From: Chloroflexota bacterium
Lineage (GTDB): Bacteria; Chloroflexota; Anaerolineae; Anaerolineales; Anaerolineaceae
Direction of reading: 5' to 3'
Length of the DNA stretch: 61,941 bases
Assembly (NCBI GenBank): GCA_023381565.1
Contig: JAMCRR010000096.1
Location: 1-61,941 of the forward strand
Shown here piece after piece: positions 10,053 through 19,395 of this stretch (within the stretch, counting starts at the first letter, position 1; the number at the start of each line of letters is the position of its first letter). Below the pieces are notes generated by a model that had not been told where the DNA came from, did not search any database, and saw only the letters and a program-made list of their open reading frames with translations. The position numbers were made by a program, and so were the translations under genes.

Positions 10053-12621
10053 CTCGGGATTACCCCCTTTATTGTGGATGGTTGGGTGGCGCTACCTGGT
10101 GCGCCATCCCTGGCAAACGGTTTTAATGATCCTGGGCATCAGCCTGGGGGTCGCTGTGGTCGTGTCGATCAATGTAGCCAATGCCAGCGCAGCTCGCGCT
10201 TTCGAGCTGAGCACTGCATCGCTGACCGGGTCTGCCACCCACGAAATCGTGGGAGGTCCTCAGGGCCTGAACGACAAGCTGTATGCTCAACTGGTCGATC
10301 AGGGAGTGGTCAGCCAGGCTGCGCCGGTGATCAGCCAGTACATTACTTCTCCGCAGCTCGGCAGCCAGCCGCTGCAGCTGTTAGGGATCGACCCCTTTGC
10401 AGACGCACCTTTCCGCAGCTATCTTGGCGTCAATGGTGCCCTGTCTGTCTCCCAGCTAATAGCTTTCCTTACGCGCCCTGGAGCAGTATTTATCTCGACC
10501 GATCTTGCCCAGAGGTACCATCTATCTACCGGGGATACCATCCAGGTTGCGGTCAACGGAAATACCGAAAATGCAATCATTGCCGGCCTTCTTCAGCCTT
10601 CAGACAGCCTCTCGCAACACACTCTGGACGGTGTCATCCTGGCGGATATTTCTACTGCCCAGGAGCTCACAAACCACGTCGGAAAACTGGACCGGATCGA
10701 CCTGACCCTACCGAAGGATGCTTCTGCACAAATCAAGACCATCGAGGCCCACCTTCCGGCAGGCGTATCTCTGGTGCCGATCCAATCGCAGGAGAGCCCG
10801 GTCGAGCAAATGACCGCCGCGTTTCATCTAAACCTGACAGCCCTCAGCCTGCTGGCGCTGCTGGTAGGACTTTTTCTGATCTACAACACGATGACCTTTT
10901 CCATCGTGCAGAGACGCTCCCTGTTTGGGACGCTGCGTTGCCTGGGGGTTACCCGCAGGGAGATTTTCTGGTTGGTATCCGCCGAGGCACTGGTGGTGGG
11001 TTCCTTGGGTGCACTGTTGGGGATCGGATTAGGAATCATCCTGGCGCAGAGCACGGTGCGCATGGTCACGCAGACGATCAACGACCTGTTTTTCACGACC
11101 ACCGTGCGCGATGTGGGCATCCCGATCTCCAGTTTGGTTGAAGGCGGCGTATTGGGAGTAGTGGCAACCCTGGCAACCGCGCTGCCACCTGCGCGAGAGG
11201 CGGCATCTGTGCCCCCACAGGCGGCACTGACCCGCTCAGTGTTGGAAAGTAAAGCACACCGTAATGTCACCCGCACAGCGCTAGGGGGGCTGGCAGTAAT
11301 TGGTGCAGGCACCGGCGTGCTGCTGTTTCCAACGAATAATTTGATTGTGGGTTTCGCCGGTACCTTTGCGGTCGTCACCGGATTTGCTTTGCTGGCTTCT
11401 TTTGTGATGGTGGCTTTGATGCTGGCCGCGCAGCCGGTAACCGGCGGGTTGTTTGGAACATTGGGACGCATGGCTCCGCGCAATCTGACCGCTTCCCTCA
11501 GCCGGACTTCTGTGGCCGTGGCGGCGCTGATGGTAGCAGTGGCTGTGACAATCGGGGTCAATCTCATGGTTGGGAGCTTCCGATACACGGTAATTGCCTG
11601 GCTGAACGAATCCCTCCAGGGGGATATCTACATTTCAGTGCCCGGGTTTTCAGCAACGACTGCCACCACTGCCATCGATCCGGCTGAGCTGCAAGCGATC
11701 GAGCATTGGCCTGGCGTGGCTCGGGCGGATCTGCTGAATGAGGTGATGATAAACTCACCTCAGGGGCCTATCCAGGTGGATTCCACAAACAACCCGGACG
11801 TTGGGGCAGAAAGGTTATTTCTTGCCAGAGAACAATCTCCGCAGGCAACCTGGCAGGCTTTGCAGGCCGGCTCGGTGCTGGTTTCTGAGCCGCTGGCGAA
11901 CCGCTTGGGCATCCCCAGACGAGGGGGTTCAATCGAGTTGGTTACCCCACAAGGGGCGCGCTCTTTCCCAGTTGTGGGCATTTTCTATGATTATTCCTCT
12001 AGCCAAGGTATGGTGGTGATGAGCCTGGATGAATACCGGCAGATTTGGAATGACAACCGCATAACGGCGATTTCTCTACGACTGGCGCCCGGCGCTCAGG
12101 TAGATCAGGTAACGCGCAGCCTGCAGGATGGCATGGCAAAATTGGGATTCTCTCAAAATCTCCTGATTCGCCCGAACCGGGTTTTGAGGCAGGATGTTCT
12201 GGCGATCTTTGACCGGACCTTTGCGATCACCGGGGCGTTGAACGTCTTGACCACAATTATTGCTTTTATCGGTGTGTTGAGCTCGCTGTTGCTGCTCCAG
12301 CTCGAAAAACAGCACGAGGTGGGAATCTTGCGAGCGATTGGAATGACGGTGCGCGAACTTTGGGGATTGACCATGCTCGAAACCGGTTTAATGGGGTTAG
12401 CTGCAGGGCTGCTATCCATGCCAACCGGTTATGCCCTATCTCTGATCCTGATTTATATCATCAACCGGCGATCATTTAATTGGACACTCCAAATGGCCAT
12501 CCAACCCGGATCATTCGCCCAGGCGCTGCTAATTGCGGTCATCGCGGCTTTGCTGGCAGGTATCTACCCGGCGTATAAGTTGGGTAAAATGGCTGCTGCA
12601 GACGCAATTCGGTTCGAATGA
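10045..12621 (+). CDS. FtsX-like ABC transporter permease (MacB/LolCE type, duplicated core)
   Basis: 858 residues. An N-terminal helix (about 20-45, VLMILGISLGVAVVVSINVA) leads into a periplasmic-type MacB core domain. A first FtsX domain follows (about 260-390; GLFLIYNTMTFSIVQRRS, then LGVTRREIFWLVSAEALVVG). After helices around 405-480 comes a second extracytoplasmic core, then a C-terminal FtsX domain (IGVLSSLLLLQLEKQHEVG, IGMTVRELWGLTMLETGLMG). The IG/LG-T-x-R-E coupling motifs contact the ATPase. Such transporters are mechanotransmitters that move lipids, lipoproteins or peptides. The following CrtC/AttH-like gene suggests a lipophilic cargo or partner; this is inference. Confidence 0.92.
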   Translation: MNNSGLPPLLWMVGWRYLVRHPWQTVLMILGISLGVAVVVSINVANASAARAFELSTASLTGSATHEIVGGPQGLNDKLYAQLVDQGVVSQAAPVISQYITSPQLGSQPLQLLGIDPFADAPFRSYLGVNGALSVSQLIAFLTRPGAVFISTDLAQRYHLSTGDTIQVAVNGNTENAIIAGLLQPSDSLSQHTLDGVILADISTAQELTNHVGKLDRIDLTLPKDASAQIKTIEAHLPAGVSLVPIQSQESPVEQMTAAFHLNLTALSLLALLVGLFLIYNTMTFSIVQRRSLFGTLRCLGVTRREIFWLVSAEALVVGSLGALLGIGLGIILAQSTVRMVTQTINDLFFTTTVRDVGIPISSLVEGGVLGVVATLATALPPAREAASVPPQAALTRSVLESKAHRNVTRTALGGLAVIGAGTGVLLFPTNNLIVGFAGTFAVVTGFALLASFVMVALMLAAQPVTGGLFGTLGRMAPRNLTASLSRTSVAVAALMVAVAVTIGVNLMVGSFRYTVIAWLNESLQGDIYISVPGFSATTATTAIDPAELQAIEHWPGVARADLLNEVMINSPQGPIQVDSTNNPDVGAERLFLAREQSPQATWQALQAGSVLVSEPLANRLGIPRRGGSIELVTPQGARSFPVVGIFYDYSSSQGMVVMSLDEYRQIWNDNRITAISLRLAPGAQVDQVTRSLQDGMAKLGFSQNLLIRPNRVLRQDVLAIFDRTFAITGALNVLTTIIAFIGVLSSLLLLQLEKQHEVGILRAIGMTVRELWGLTMLETGLMGLAAGLLSMPTGYALSLILIYIINRRSFNWTLQMAIQPGSFAQALLIAVIAALLAGIYPAYKLGKMAAADAIRFE

Positions 12622-12683
12622 GCGGTACCGCGGTGCGGTTCTATTAGCCGATCTGGAGGAAAAGAGCAGTTTCAGAATATACG

Positions 12684-13850
12684 ATGATCAAGCGATTGCC
12701 ATACATATTCTCACTTGTGCTCCTGGTTGCAGCGGGTTGGGGTGTTACCCGTTTGTTCCAACCCGTCGGTAGCGCTCCCGCACAGGCCAAACTGGCGAGC
12801 GTAATCCCCGAAAACCCGCAGGGATATGAGCGCGCTACCGGCCCGCGCAACTTTCAATTCCCGCAGGATTATGGACCTCATCCCAATTTCCAGACCGAGT
12901 GGTGGTATTACACCGGCAACCTGAATACAGCTTCGGGAAGGCATTTCGGCTACCAGCTGACCTTTTTCCGGCGCGCCCTCCTGCCGGTGCAATCTGTTGC
13001 CAAGCGCAGCTCAGATTGGGCCACAAACCAGGTCTATCTGGCGCACTTTGCCCTAACGGACGTCGCAGACGGGCGCTTTCAATCTTTCGAGAAGCTGGAA
13101 CGCGGAGCGGCGGGCCTGGCAGGCGCTCAAGGGACGCCGTCTTTTAAGGTCTGGCTGGAAGATTGGAGCGTTGAACAAACCGGACCCACAGCCTACCGGC
13201 TGCAAGCTTCACAAAACGGTCTGTCGATTGATTTTGAGCTGACAGACTTGACCGGACCGGTGCTTCAGGGCGATCATGGATACAGTCAAAAAGGGCCAGA
13301 GCCGGGAAACGCCTCGTATTATTTCAGCCAGCCTCGTCTGGCAACCCAGGGGACGATCCAGGTAAATAATCAGAATTTCTCGGTAACGGGATTGAGCTGG
13401 ATGGATCACGAGTTCAGCACCAGCGCTCTTTCGCAAGGTGAGGTGGGCTGGGATTGGTTCGGCCTTCAGCTGAGTGATGGCAGCGAACTGATGGTTTACG
13501 ACATCCGGCGCAGCGACGGCAGCATCGATCCTTATTCGAGTGGTACCTGGATTCTTCCTGATGCCAGCACCCATTCTCTCAAACAGACAGATTTCACCCT
13601 GCAAGTTGAGGGCACCTGGCACAGCCCGCATTCTGGGGCTACTTATCCCGCCAAATGGAAAGTAAGCGTGCCCTCGCTTGGCATCAGCCTGAAGGTCACG
13701 CCGTACCTGGCAGATCAGGAAAATAATCTTTCTTTCGTGTATTGGGAGGGCGCCGTGCAGATTGTGGGAACAGTGGGCGGTGTCCCGGTTACAGGAAGCG
13801 GATACGTAGAGCTGACCGGATATGCAGGTTCAATAGCAGGTGAGTTTTGA
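12684..13850 (+). CDS. CrtC/AttH lipocalin-like domain exported protein
   Basis: 388 residues with an N-terminal hydrophobic segment (about 5-22, PYIFSLVLLVAAGWGVTRLF), consistent with a membrane anchor or signal. The rest matches the AttH/carotenoid 1,2-hydratase (CrtC) lipocalin-like fold. The markers are the near-invariant FQTEWWYYTGNL at the start, FGYQLTFFRRAL, LSWMDHEFST and VGWDWFGLQL. It lies 62 bases after the FtsX permease and probably shares its transcript. The ABC ATPase / FtsX / AttH set recurs in bacteria as one module, but its substrate is not established to my knowledge. A role in binding a lipophilic molecule at the cell surface is inference. A bidirectional hairpin terminator follows. 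Confidence 0.88.
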   Translation: MIKRLPYIFSLVLLVAAGWGVTRLFQPVGSAPAQAKLASVIPENPQGYERATGPRNFQFPQDYGPHPNFQTEWWYYTGNLNTASGRHFGYQLTFFRRALLPVQSVAKRSSDWATNQVYLAHFALTDVADGRFQSFEKLERGAAGLAGAQGTPSFKVWLEDWSVEQTGPTAYRLQASQNGLSIDFELTDLTGPVLQGDHGYSQKGPEPGNASYYFSQPRLATQGTIQVNNQNFSVTGLSWMDHEFSTSALSQGEVGWDWFGLQLSDGSELMVYDIRRSDGSIDPYSSGTWILPDASTHSLKQTDFTLQVEGTWHSPHSGATYPAKWKVSVPSLGISLKVTPYLADQENNLSFVYWEGAVQIVGTVGGVPVTGSGYVELTGYAGSIAGEF

Positions 13851-13853
13851 ATC

Positions 13854-13884
13854 AAAAGCCGCTCCCTTTTCGGAAGCGGCTTTT
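13854..13884 (+). terminator. intrinsic terminator after the ABC/AttH operon
   Basis: Perfect 10-bp stem AAAAGCCGCT / AGCGGCTTTT with an 11-base loop, starting 3 bases after the stop codon. The T run on the 3' arm gives a rho-independent terminator. The A run on the 5' arm makes it symmetric. Confidence 0.85.
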
Positions 13885-14028
13885 CCTACCAATAAAAGTA
13901 AACGGAACAGCGTCAGGTTCAGAAATGATTATAAGTCGGGTGGATTAACGGAGAATTAAAGTAAACTAACAATATGGTGTTGATTTCATAAATCATATCG
14001 CGGATCATTTGCAAGGGAGGAAGAGCAT

Positions 14029-15150
14029 ATGACGAAATATGTGGGTGTATTAACCGCTGGAGGAGATACCCCTGGATTGAATGCAGCCATCCGGGGATTG
14101 GGGAAGACGGCCCGTGGAAGCTATAACATGCGGCTGATTGGTTTCTATGACGGCTTCCAGGGCTTGATGCAGGATCGAACGATCGACCTGGATGAATCTA
14201 CGCTTTCCGGCATCCTCACGGCAGGCGGGACGATTTTAGGAACCAGCCGGGATAAACCCCACCGCATGCCCATCGGTGGAAAGTTGCTGGACATGACCGA
14301 CGCTATGGTAGACACCTATCACCGGCATCATTTAGACGTTCTGGTTTGCATCGGCGGAGGGGGTACACAGAAAAATGCTAACCGGCTGAAGGAAAAAGGG
14401 CTGAATATCATTACTTTGCCTAAATCGATCGATAACGATGTCGCTTGCACAGACGTTACACTGGGATTCAACACCGCATTGGGGATCGCCACTGAGGCGA
14501 TTGACCGCCTGCACAGCACCGCTCACAGTCATCACCGCATCATTGTTGTCGAGCTGATGGGACACAATACGGGCTGGCTGGCACTGGGAGCGGGGATTTC
14601 CGGCGGAGCGGATGTCATCCTGATCCCTGAAATCCCCTATAATGCCGAGAAAGTGGCTGAGGCAATCTTGCAGCGCAGCCGGGGAGGCAAACGCTTCAGC
14701 ATCGTGGCAGTATCTGAAGGAGCCAGATCCATCGAGGATGCTGCCAAATTCGACGAATTATCGAATGCAAAAGAGACTTCTCAGAGCAAGGCGGAGAAGC
14801 AAGCGGTAGATGCAAAAATTATGGAGTTTCAGATCCAGCAAACCGGCAAAACCATGCGCCTGGCGCAGCAGCTGGAGACGCTTACCGGCTTAGAATCCCG
14901 TGTGACCATCCTCGGATACGTCCAGAGAGGCGGGACGCCTTCCGCAATGGACCGGCTGCTGGCAGCTGAGCTAGGCGCAGCAACCGCCTCCCACATCGAG
15001 CAGGGAGATAGCGGGGTGATGATTGCGATAAAAAATCAAGCGACGGCGCCGGTGCCGCTAGAGCAGGTGGTAGGCAACCGCCGCACCGTGCCTTTGGATC
15101 ATTTCTGGATCGAAACAGCTCGATGCGTGGGAACTTGCCTGGGAGATTGA
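14029..15150 (+). CDS. 6-phosphofructokinase, PPi-type or atypical
   Basis: 373 residues of the PfkA superfamily, converting fructose 6-phosphate to the 1,6-bisphosphate. The N-terminal [11 protein letters not shown] corresponds to GGD-PGMNA. The catalytic loop PKSIDNDV contains the base aspartate, and its Lys (in place of the Gly of classical ATP enzymes) is usual in PPi-dependent and group III enzymes. MGHNTGWLA and [10 protein letters not shown] are substrate-binding elements. The phosphate-donor loop reads [10 protein letters not shown] where E. coli PfkA has IGGDGS, so the Mg-binding aspartate position is Gly. The donor (ATP, PPi or other) therefore cannot be fixed from sequence. A good GGAGGAAGAG site precedes ATG 14029. 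It is monocistronic and converges on the M19 gene. Confidence 0.88.
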   Translation: MTKYVGVLTAGGDTPGLNAAIRGLGKTARGSYNMRLIGFYDGFQGLMQDRTIDLDESTLSGILTAGGTILGTSRDKPHRMPIGGKLLDMTDAMVDTYHRHHLDVLVCIGGGGTQKNANRLKEKGLNIITLPKSIDNDVACTDVTLGFNTALGIATEAIDRLHSTAHSHHRIIVVELMGHNTGWLALGAGISGGADVILIPEIPYNAEKVAEAILQRSRGGKRFSIVAVSEGARSIEDAAKFDELSNAKETSQSKAEKQAVDAKIMEFQIQQTGKTMRLAQQLETLTGLESRVTILGYVQRGGTPSAMDRLLAAELGAATASHIEQGDSGVMIAIKNQATAPVPLEQVVGNRRTVPLDHFWIETARCVGTCLGD

Positions 15151-15199
15151 TTTGTCGCTAAAATCGCCGATATTTTCTTCCATCAGGCGCATTTGAGCG

Positions 15200-16228
15200 T
15201 CAGCCGACAACCTGGGTGAAGACACGATAGAAATTGCGACCAAGTATCTTCTGGATATCTGCCTCAGAATAACCACGTTCGAGAAGTCCATTGGTTACGA
15301 GCGGGAAGCAGGTGGCGGATTCTAGCCCTTTCACCATGCGATTTTCAAATGTATACCAATCGCCAAGCTCTCGGGTTACCTCCGGGTAGAGGCCACCTCC
15401 TCGGATAAACATGGCTTCGTAACCTTCGCGCGATTCACCTTCGCCCAGGTCTGAGCCAATTGCCACGTGTTCAATGCCTGCATGCTCGACCAGGTAATCC
15501 ACGTGGTTCAGGAAATCATTTATCCCTGGCCTGAGAGCAGTATCGCTGTAGGTCAAGGGTCCCCAGAATGCTGCTCCGATCACACCACCGTTTCGAGATA
15601 AGGATTGTAGAATGGCATCAGATTTATTCCGAGGACTAGGGCAGAGCATTTTTGCGTTGGCATGGGTGATCAGGACGGGATCCGATGATAATTCGATGGC
15701 TTCTAAGGTCGTCTTCTCCCCACAGTGCGACAGGTCAATAGCTATTCCAAGGCTATTCATTGCCTCTACAACCTGCCGTCCATAACGACTCAAGCCTCCA
15801 TTTGCAGATTCAACACATCCATCCCCAAGGAGATTCCGTTCGTTATAGGTCAGTTGGATAACCCGAATGCCCAGGCGATATACGAGCTCAAGGTAATTCA
15901 GATCATCCATGATTGGCTGCGCGCTCTGGAACCCAAGGATAATCCCGATCTTGTGCGTCTCTCTGGCAATTCGTACGTCGTCTGATGTTTTTACCAGCAT
16001 GACCCGATCGGGGTTTGCTTCAACGGTTTTTTGCAGATTTAAAATGTTGAGAGCTGCCGAGGAAAAATCATCTGTCACTTTCGCACAGGTATAATGGACA
16101 ATCCCAATGCCCCCTGTCCGCAAGCGGTCAAAATGTGCTTCGGTCATGGGCGCAGCTTCCAGCCCATCTATCACCAGGCTCTTATAATGCAAGTCTTGGG
16201 CTTTCTCGGAGATATTCAAACCAGCCAT
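15200..16228 (-). CDS. M19 (membrane dipeptidase) family protein with altered metal site
   Basis: 342 residues from ATG 16228, which has AAAGG at good spacing. An upstream in-frame GTG (16255) lacks support. The TIM-barrel architecture of renal-type dipeptidases is clear. The later ligands are present: His in AIDLSHCG and in VLITHANA. The N-terminal HxD motif is absent (VIDGLEAAP). The bridging glutamate is Gln (ILGFQSAQP), followed by VIQLTYNERNLLGDGC. A group of M19 proteins with the FQ signature exists, so this is probably a divergent subfamily rather than decay. Its substrate may not be a dipeptide. It is the last gene of the LacI-controlled uptake operon. Confidence 0.85.
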   Translation of the reverse strand: MAGLNISEKAQDLHYKSLVIDGLEAAPMTEAHFDRLRTGGIGIVHYTCAKVTDDFSSAALNILNLQKTVEANPDRVMLVKTSDDVRIARETHKIGIILGFQSAQPIMDDLNYLELVYRLGIRVIQLTYNERNLLGDGCVESANGGLSRYGRQVVEAMNSLGIAIDLSHCGEKTTLEAIELSSDPVLITHANAKMLCPSPRNKSDAILQSLSRNGGVIGAAFWGPLTYSDTALRPGINDFLNHVDYLVEHAGIEHVAIGSDLGEGESREGYEAMFIRGGGLYPEVTRELGDWYTFENRMVKGLESATCFPLVTNGLLERGYSEADIQKILGRNFYRVFTQVVG

Positions 16229-16312
16229 ATTAATCCTTTCGATAGACCCATTCACGATCGATCGAGATTATAGAAATACAGATGATTTCGATTATCGGAT
16301 CTGCCAGCCTCG

Positions 16313-17407
16313 TCATGCGTTTGGTGCATGCGAGGTTTCTTGCGCGAGGCTTCCCGGACGAGGCAGACGGTCTTCTACCGGCAAGATATCGAAAGGTTGG
16401 TGAGGTTCCAACTGATACCAATACGCCGTGCTACTGTAATCGTCGCTTCTCCGGTTAGCATGTCCATGTTCGATCGTAACCCGAATCGACTTCTGAAAAC
16501 GGATAGGATCTAATATATGAAAATGATAAGCGGAGATCTTACCCGATTCATCGCGGCCCGTCATCGTGACTCCAAAAAATGGTGACGAAAACGGTTCCTG
16601 AAAACCCCACCCCAGGTTGAAATAATCTTCAGTTCCGGTGCCATGCAATGTAGGTGGCCATCTATCCCCATCGATGAATATCATATCATCCCCTTCACCG
16701 AACCAATTTGTCTCCCGGTAAGTGTTCATCGGATAGGGACGTGTACGCAGGTTATCGACATCCAGGTGACAACCCACATAGTGGCCTTGTCCTTGAGCCT
16801 CCAGGATCACGTAATTCCCTTCCCCAGTAAGATTCTTGCCTCCATGATTCAGCGTGTGGCCGGTCATATTTTCGTCATCGATGCCATCGGTTGGGTTTTG
16901 ACGGCGCCATTGGGCATGGAAGCGCCCGATATCGCTTTCCATTTCGGGCAATTCTTCATAATCGATGTAGTAATAAAGCATTACTTCATGTGTAAAAGTC
17001 TGGCACTCGACGTCGATGCGAGCTCCTTTACTGTAAGGCATGGGAAAGTAGCAATTAAATCCATGCCCATCTGAAGGCGCCATCACCAAAGGCAAGGAGA
17101 CGAAAGTCTTGGTGGTGGCGTGCCCCATCCCGAAGAAATCGCCTAAAGGGACTATCACACTTGGTTCTGTTTCCCCATCCCAATACATTTTGAGAAGGGT
17201 TTTTCGAAGATGATCTGGTTCCCGGCAGGCGCTCGTCATCCAGATATGCGTGATGCGTCCAGCGCCTTTAACATCCAGAAGAGTGACTGTGTCTTCCGGA
17301 GCAATCATTAGACGATCACGGTTTCCACCGGTGCGGTCCCAGCTGGATGACCGGCGAGTGCGATAAGGACGAATACGCGGCAGTTCTGTGAGCATACTGT
17401 CAAACAT
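16313..17407 (-). CDS. GH172 / DUF2961 family glycoside hydrolase
   Basis: 364 residues, started at ATG 17407 with GGGAG upstream. Characteristic DUF2961 features include the opening RTRRSSSWDRTGGN, ITHIWMT, VPLGDFFGMGHA, a glutamate-rich EGNYVILEAQGQGHYVG, and the hallmark HGTGTEDYFNLGWGF. Characterised GH172 enzymes act on fructo- or arabinofuranosides (difructose-anhydride and arabinan hydrolases). No signal peptide is present, so it should act on imported oligosaccharides in the cytoplasm. It sits between two M19 genes downstream of an ABC sugar importer. The sugar it cuts is not deducible. Confidence 0.88.
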   Translation of the reverse strand: MFDSMLTELPRIRPYRTRRSSSWDRTGGNRDRLMIAPEDTVTLLDVKGAGRITHIWMTSACREPDHLRKTLLKMYWDGETEPSVIVPLGDFFGMGHATTKTFVSLPLVMAPSDGHGFNCYFPMPYSKGARIDVECQTFTHEVMLYYYIDYEELPEMESDIGRFHAQWRRQNPTDGIDDENMTGHTLNHGGKNLTGEGNYVILEAQGQGHYVGCHLDVDNLRTRPYPMNTYRETNWFGEGDDMIFIDGDRWPPTLHGTGTEDYFNLGWGFQEPFSSPFFGVTMTGRDESGKISAYHFHILDPIRFQKSIRVTIEHGHANRRSDDYSSTAYWYQLEPHQPFDILPVEDRLPRPGSLAQETSHAPNA

Positions 17408-17430
17408 AAAATATCTCCCTTCCAAACGAA

Positions 17431-18435
17431 TTATCCAATCACCTGCTGGTACAAATTGAGTAGATTCTCTCCCATGATTTTGCGAACAGCGCCTAATGGA
17501 TAATTTCGATCTATCAAGGCTGCGGTGACAGAGGGCCATTTATCTACTTCTTCCAAGCCCCTCAACCACCGTTCGGCTGGGAGGCCTAACCGGCTCAAAT
17601 ACACATCAAAGTCGGCTCCCAAACCAACGTGATCGACCCCCATTACTTTAACTGCGTGATCAACATGATCGATAAACCGGGAAAGGGTAGCCTCTTGGGG
17701 ATCAGATGCCAGCGCCTCGGGAATAGTTGTTACACAGAAAACGCCGCCTTTTTGAGCGATCTTCTCAAGAATATGGTCTCCATAAGCCCGGTGATGTCCC
17801 GGTCGCACAGCTCCAACTGCCCCATGTGAGACGATCGCTGGTGTTTCACTGAGCTCCAGGACCTCCAGCATGCCTCGTTCGGTCATGTGAGCGATGTCCA
17901 CCACCATACCCAGATGGTTCATCTCTTTCACTACCGACCGACCAAATTGTGACAAACCCCCGCCTTCTCTGCCTTCGTACCCTCCATCAGCTACCTCATT
18001 ACGGAAATTCCAGGTCAAACCCATGGCTCGCAGGCCTAGCCGGTAAAACATACGCAGGAGTCCCAATTCTGTGAGAATTGGTTCAGCTCCTTCGAAGTTC
18101 AGGATAGCTGCGACTTTCCTCGCTTTTTTGGCTGCCAGAATTTCGTCAATCTTCGTTACCAGGACGACCTTATCGGCGTGGGATTCGATCATGGAGAGCA
18201 CGATCTCCAATTCTTTGAGCGCTTGAGCGGTTGGCGCTAATCCCAGGGTAGAGGCAGTGCTAATTGCGTAAACCTGAACGTTGACGCCACCTGCTCTGAC
18301 CAGGTCTAAGTCGAGATCAACTCCTACCATCCATTTTTGTAAAAAGCGGTCTTTCAATGGTGCTTCATAAGCCACGTCGCGATGAGCGTCCCATACTAAT
18401 ATTTCCGAGTGAAATTGCCTGGCATCGATGCTCAT
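17431..18435 (-). CDS. M19 family dipeptidase with intact metal ligands
   Basis: 334 residues. The binuclear zinc site of membrane/renal dipeptidases looks complete. The HxD is in WDAHRDV near residue 16. The bridging Glu is in ILNFEGAEP, and the two histidines are in VVDIAHMTERG and AIVSHGAVG. The VGLGADFD motif follows. M19 enzymes cleave dipeptides including those with D-residues. There is no export signal. The gene begins 2 bases after the permease stop. The downstream neighbour is the GH172 enzyme, and the second M19 gene beyond it lacks several of these ligands, so the two copies have clearly diverged. Confidence 0.9.
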   Translation of the reverse strand: MSIDARQFHSEILVWDAHRDVAYEAPLKDRFLQKWMVGVDLDLDLVRAGGVNVQVYAISTASTLGLAPTAQALKELEIVLSMIESHADKVVLVTKIDEILAAKKARKVAAILNFEGAEPILTELGLLRMFYRLGLRAMGLTWNFRNEVADGGYEGREGGGLSQFGRSVVKEMNHLGMVVDIAHMTERGMLEVLELSETPAIVSHGAVGAVRPGHHRAYGDHILEKIAQKGGVFCVTTIPEALASDPQEATLSRFIDHVDHAVKVMGVDHVGLGADFDVYLSRLGLPAERWLRGLEEVDKWPSVTAALIDRNYPLGAVRKIMGENLLNLYQQVIG

Positions 18436-18437
18436 AT

Positions 18438-19331
18438 TTACCCTTTCAAGCCGGTCATGGTGATTCCCTTAACAATATATTTTTGTGCAAAGACTACCAG
18501 CACCAGCATCGGGATGGATGCCACTGTCATTGCTGCCATAATCGTCCCCCAATCCTGCATCGTATCCTGGAATTCACCTTGAGTAGCATAGGTAACACCT
18601 ACCTGCATGGTAAACATCGAGGTCTTGCTTACTACAATCAATGGCCACAGGAAGTCATTCCAGGTTCCGAGTGCGGTCAAGATTGCCAGAGCGGAGAGTG
18701 GTCCGGCAACCAAAGGTATGATGATCTTGAAGTAAATCCCTGGCTCAGACATGCCGTCAACGCGCGCTGCATCGATAAGATCATCCGGGATATTCAGGAT
18801 CGACTGCCGTAAGATGAAAACCCCAAACGCACTGATCAATCCTGGTAAGACTAACCCCGCATAGCTATTGATTAAATTAAGCTTGTATGCGCCCACATAC
18901 CAGGGGAGAATTAACATTTCGACAGGCACCATCACTGTGGCGAGGATGAAAATGAAAAAGGCATTTCTCCCAGGAAAATGAAATTTAGCTAATGCATACC
19001 CGGCCAAAGAACAGAAAAACAAAGTGCTGATTACTGATAAAGCAGTGACAATAAACGTGTTGAGATACCATTGGCCGAATGGATATTTGGTGAGGATCTT
19101 GATATAGTTACCCAATGTTGGATGAACGGGGAGTAACCTGTAAAAAGCGATCTCTGCCCTAGGTTTGAGGGAGTTCGATAACATCCAAAGGTAAGGTAAT
19201 AGAGTAGATAATCCAACCAAGATTACCCAGCCGTATGAAAAAATCCCGGTAAGGGTGGTCCTAACCGTTTTTTTCCTTTTTTCGATTTTTGCACTGGCAA
19301 TATCATAGGAGAGCGATTTATCTGAAATCAT
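18438..19331 (-). CDS. ABC sugar transporter permease, MalG/UgpE type
   Basis: 297 residues with six predicted helices. The first is near 32-50 after a basic N-terminus (KIEKRKKTVR). The EAA loop that docks the ATPase reads DAARVDGMSEPGIYFKIIIP near residues 205-225. The gene lies 64 bases after the partner permease. Class CUT1 importers need an ATPase (MsmX/UgpC type). None is encoded in this operon, so a shared ATPase elsewhere is likely. It is the inner-membrane half of the LacI-controlled importer. Confidence 0.92.
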   Translation of the reverse strand: MISDKSLSYDIASAKIEKRKKTVRTTLTGIFSYGWVILVGLSTLLPYLWMLSNSLKPRAEIAFYRLLPVHPTLGNYIKILTKYPFGQWYLNTFIVTALSVISTLFFCSLAGYALAKFHFPGRNAFFIFILATVMVPVEMLILPWYVGAYKLNLINSYAGLVLPGLISAFGVFILRQSILNIPDDLIDAARVDGMSEPGIYFKIIIPLVAGPLSALAILTALGTWNDFLWPLIVVSKTSMFTMQVGVTYATQGEFQDTMQDWGTIMAAMTVASIPMLVLVVFAQKYIVKGITMTGLKG

Positions 19332-19395
19332 AAGAACCTAGGGTGAAGCTTTATAAAGTCATTACCAGGTTTGTTAAAACTAAGACTGGAATGAC

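Noticed and set aside
10074-11141. 355-codon plus-strand frame inside the FtsX permease gene
   Set aside because: Shifted-frame reading of a well-supported permease; composition rich in Arg, Ser, Pro and Gly with no domain.
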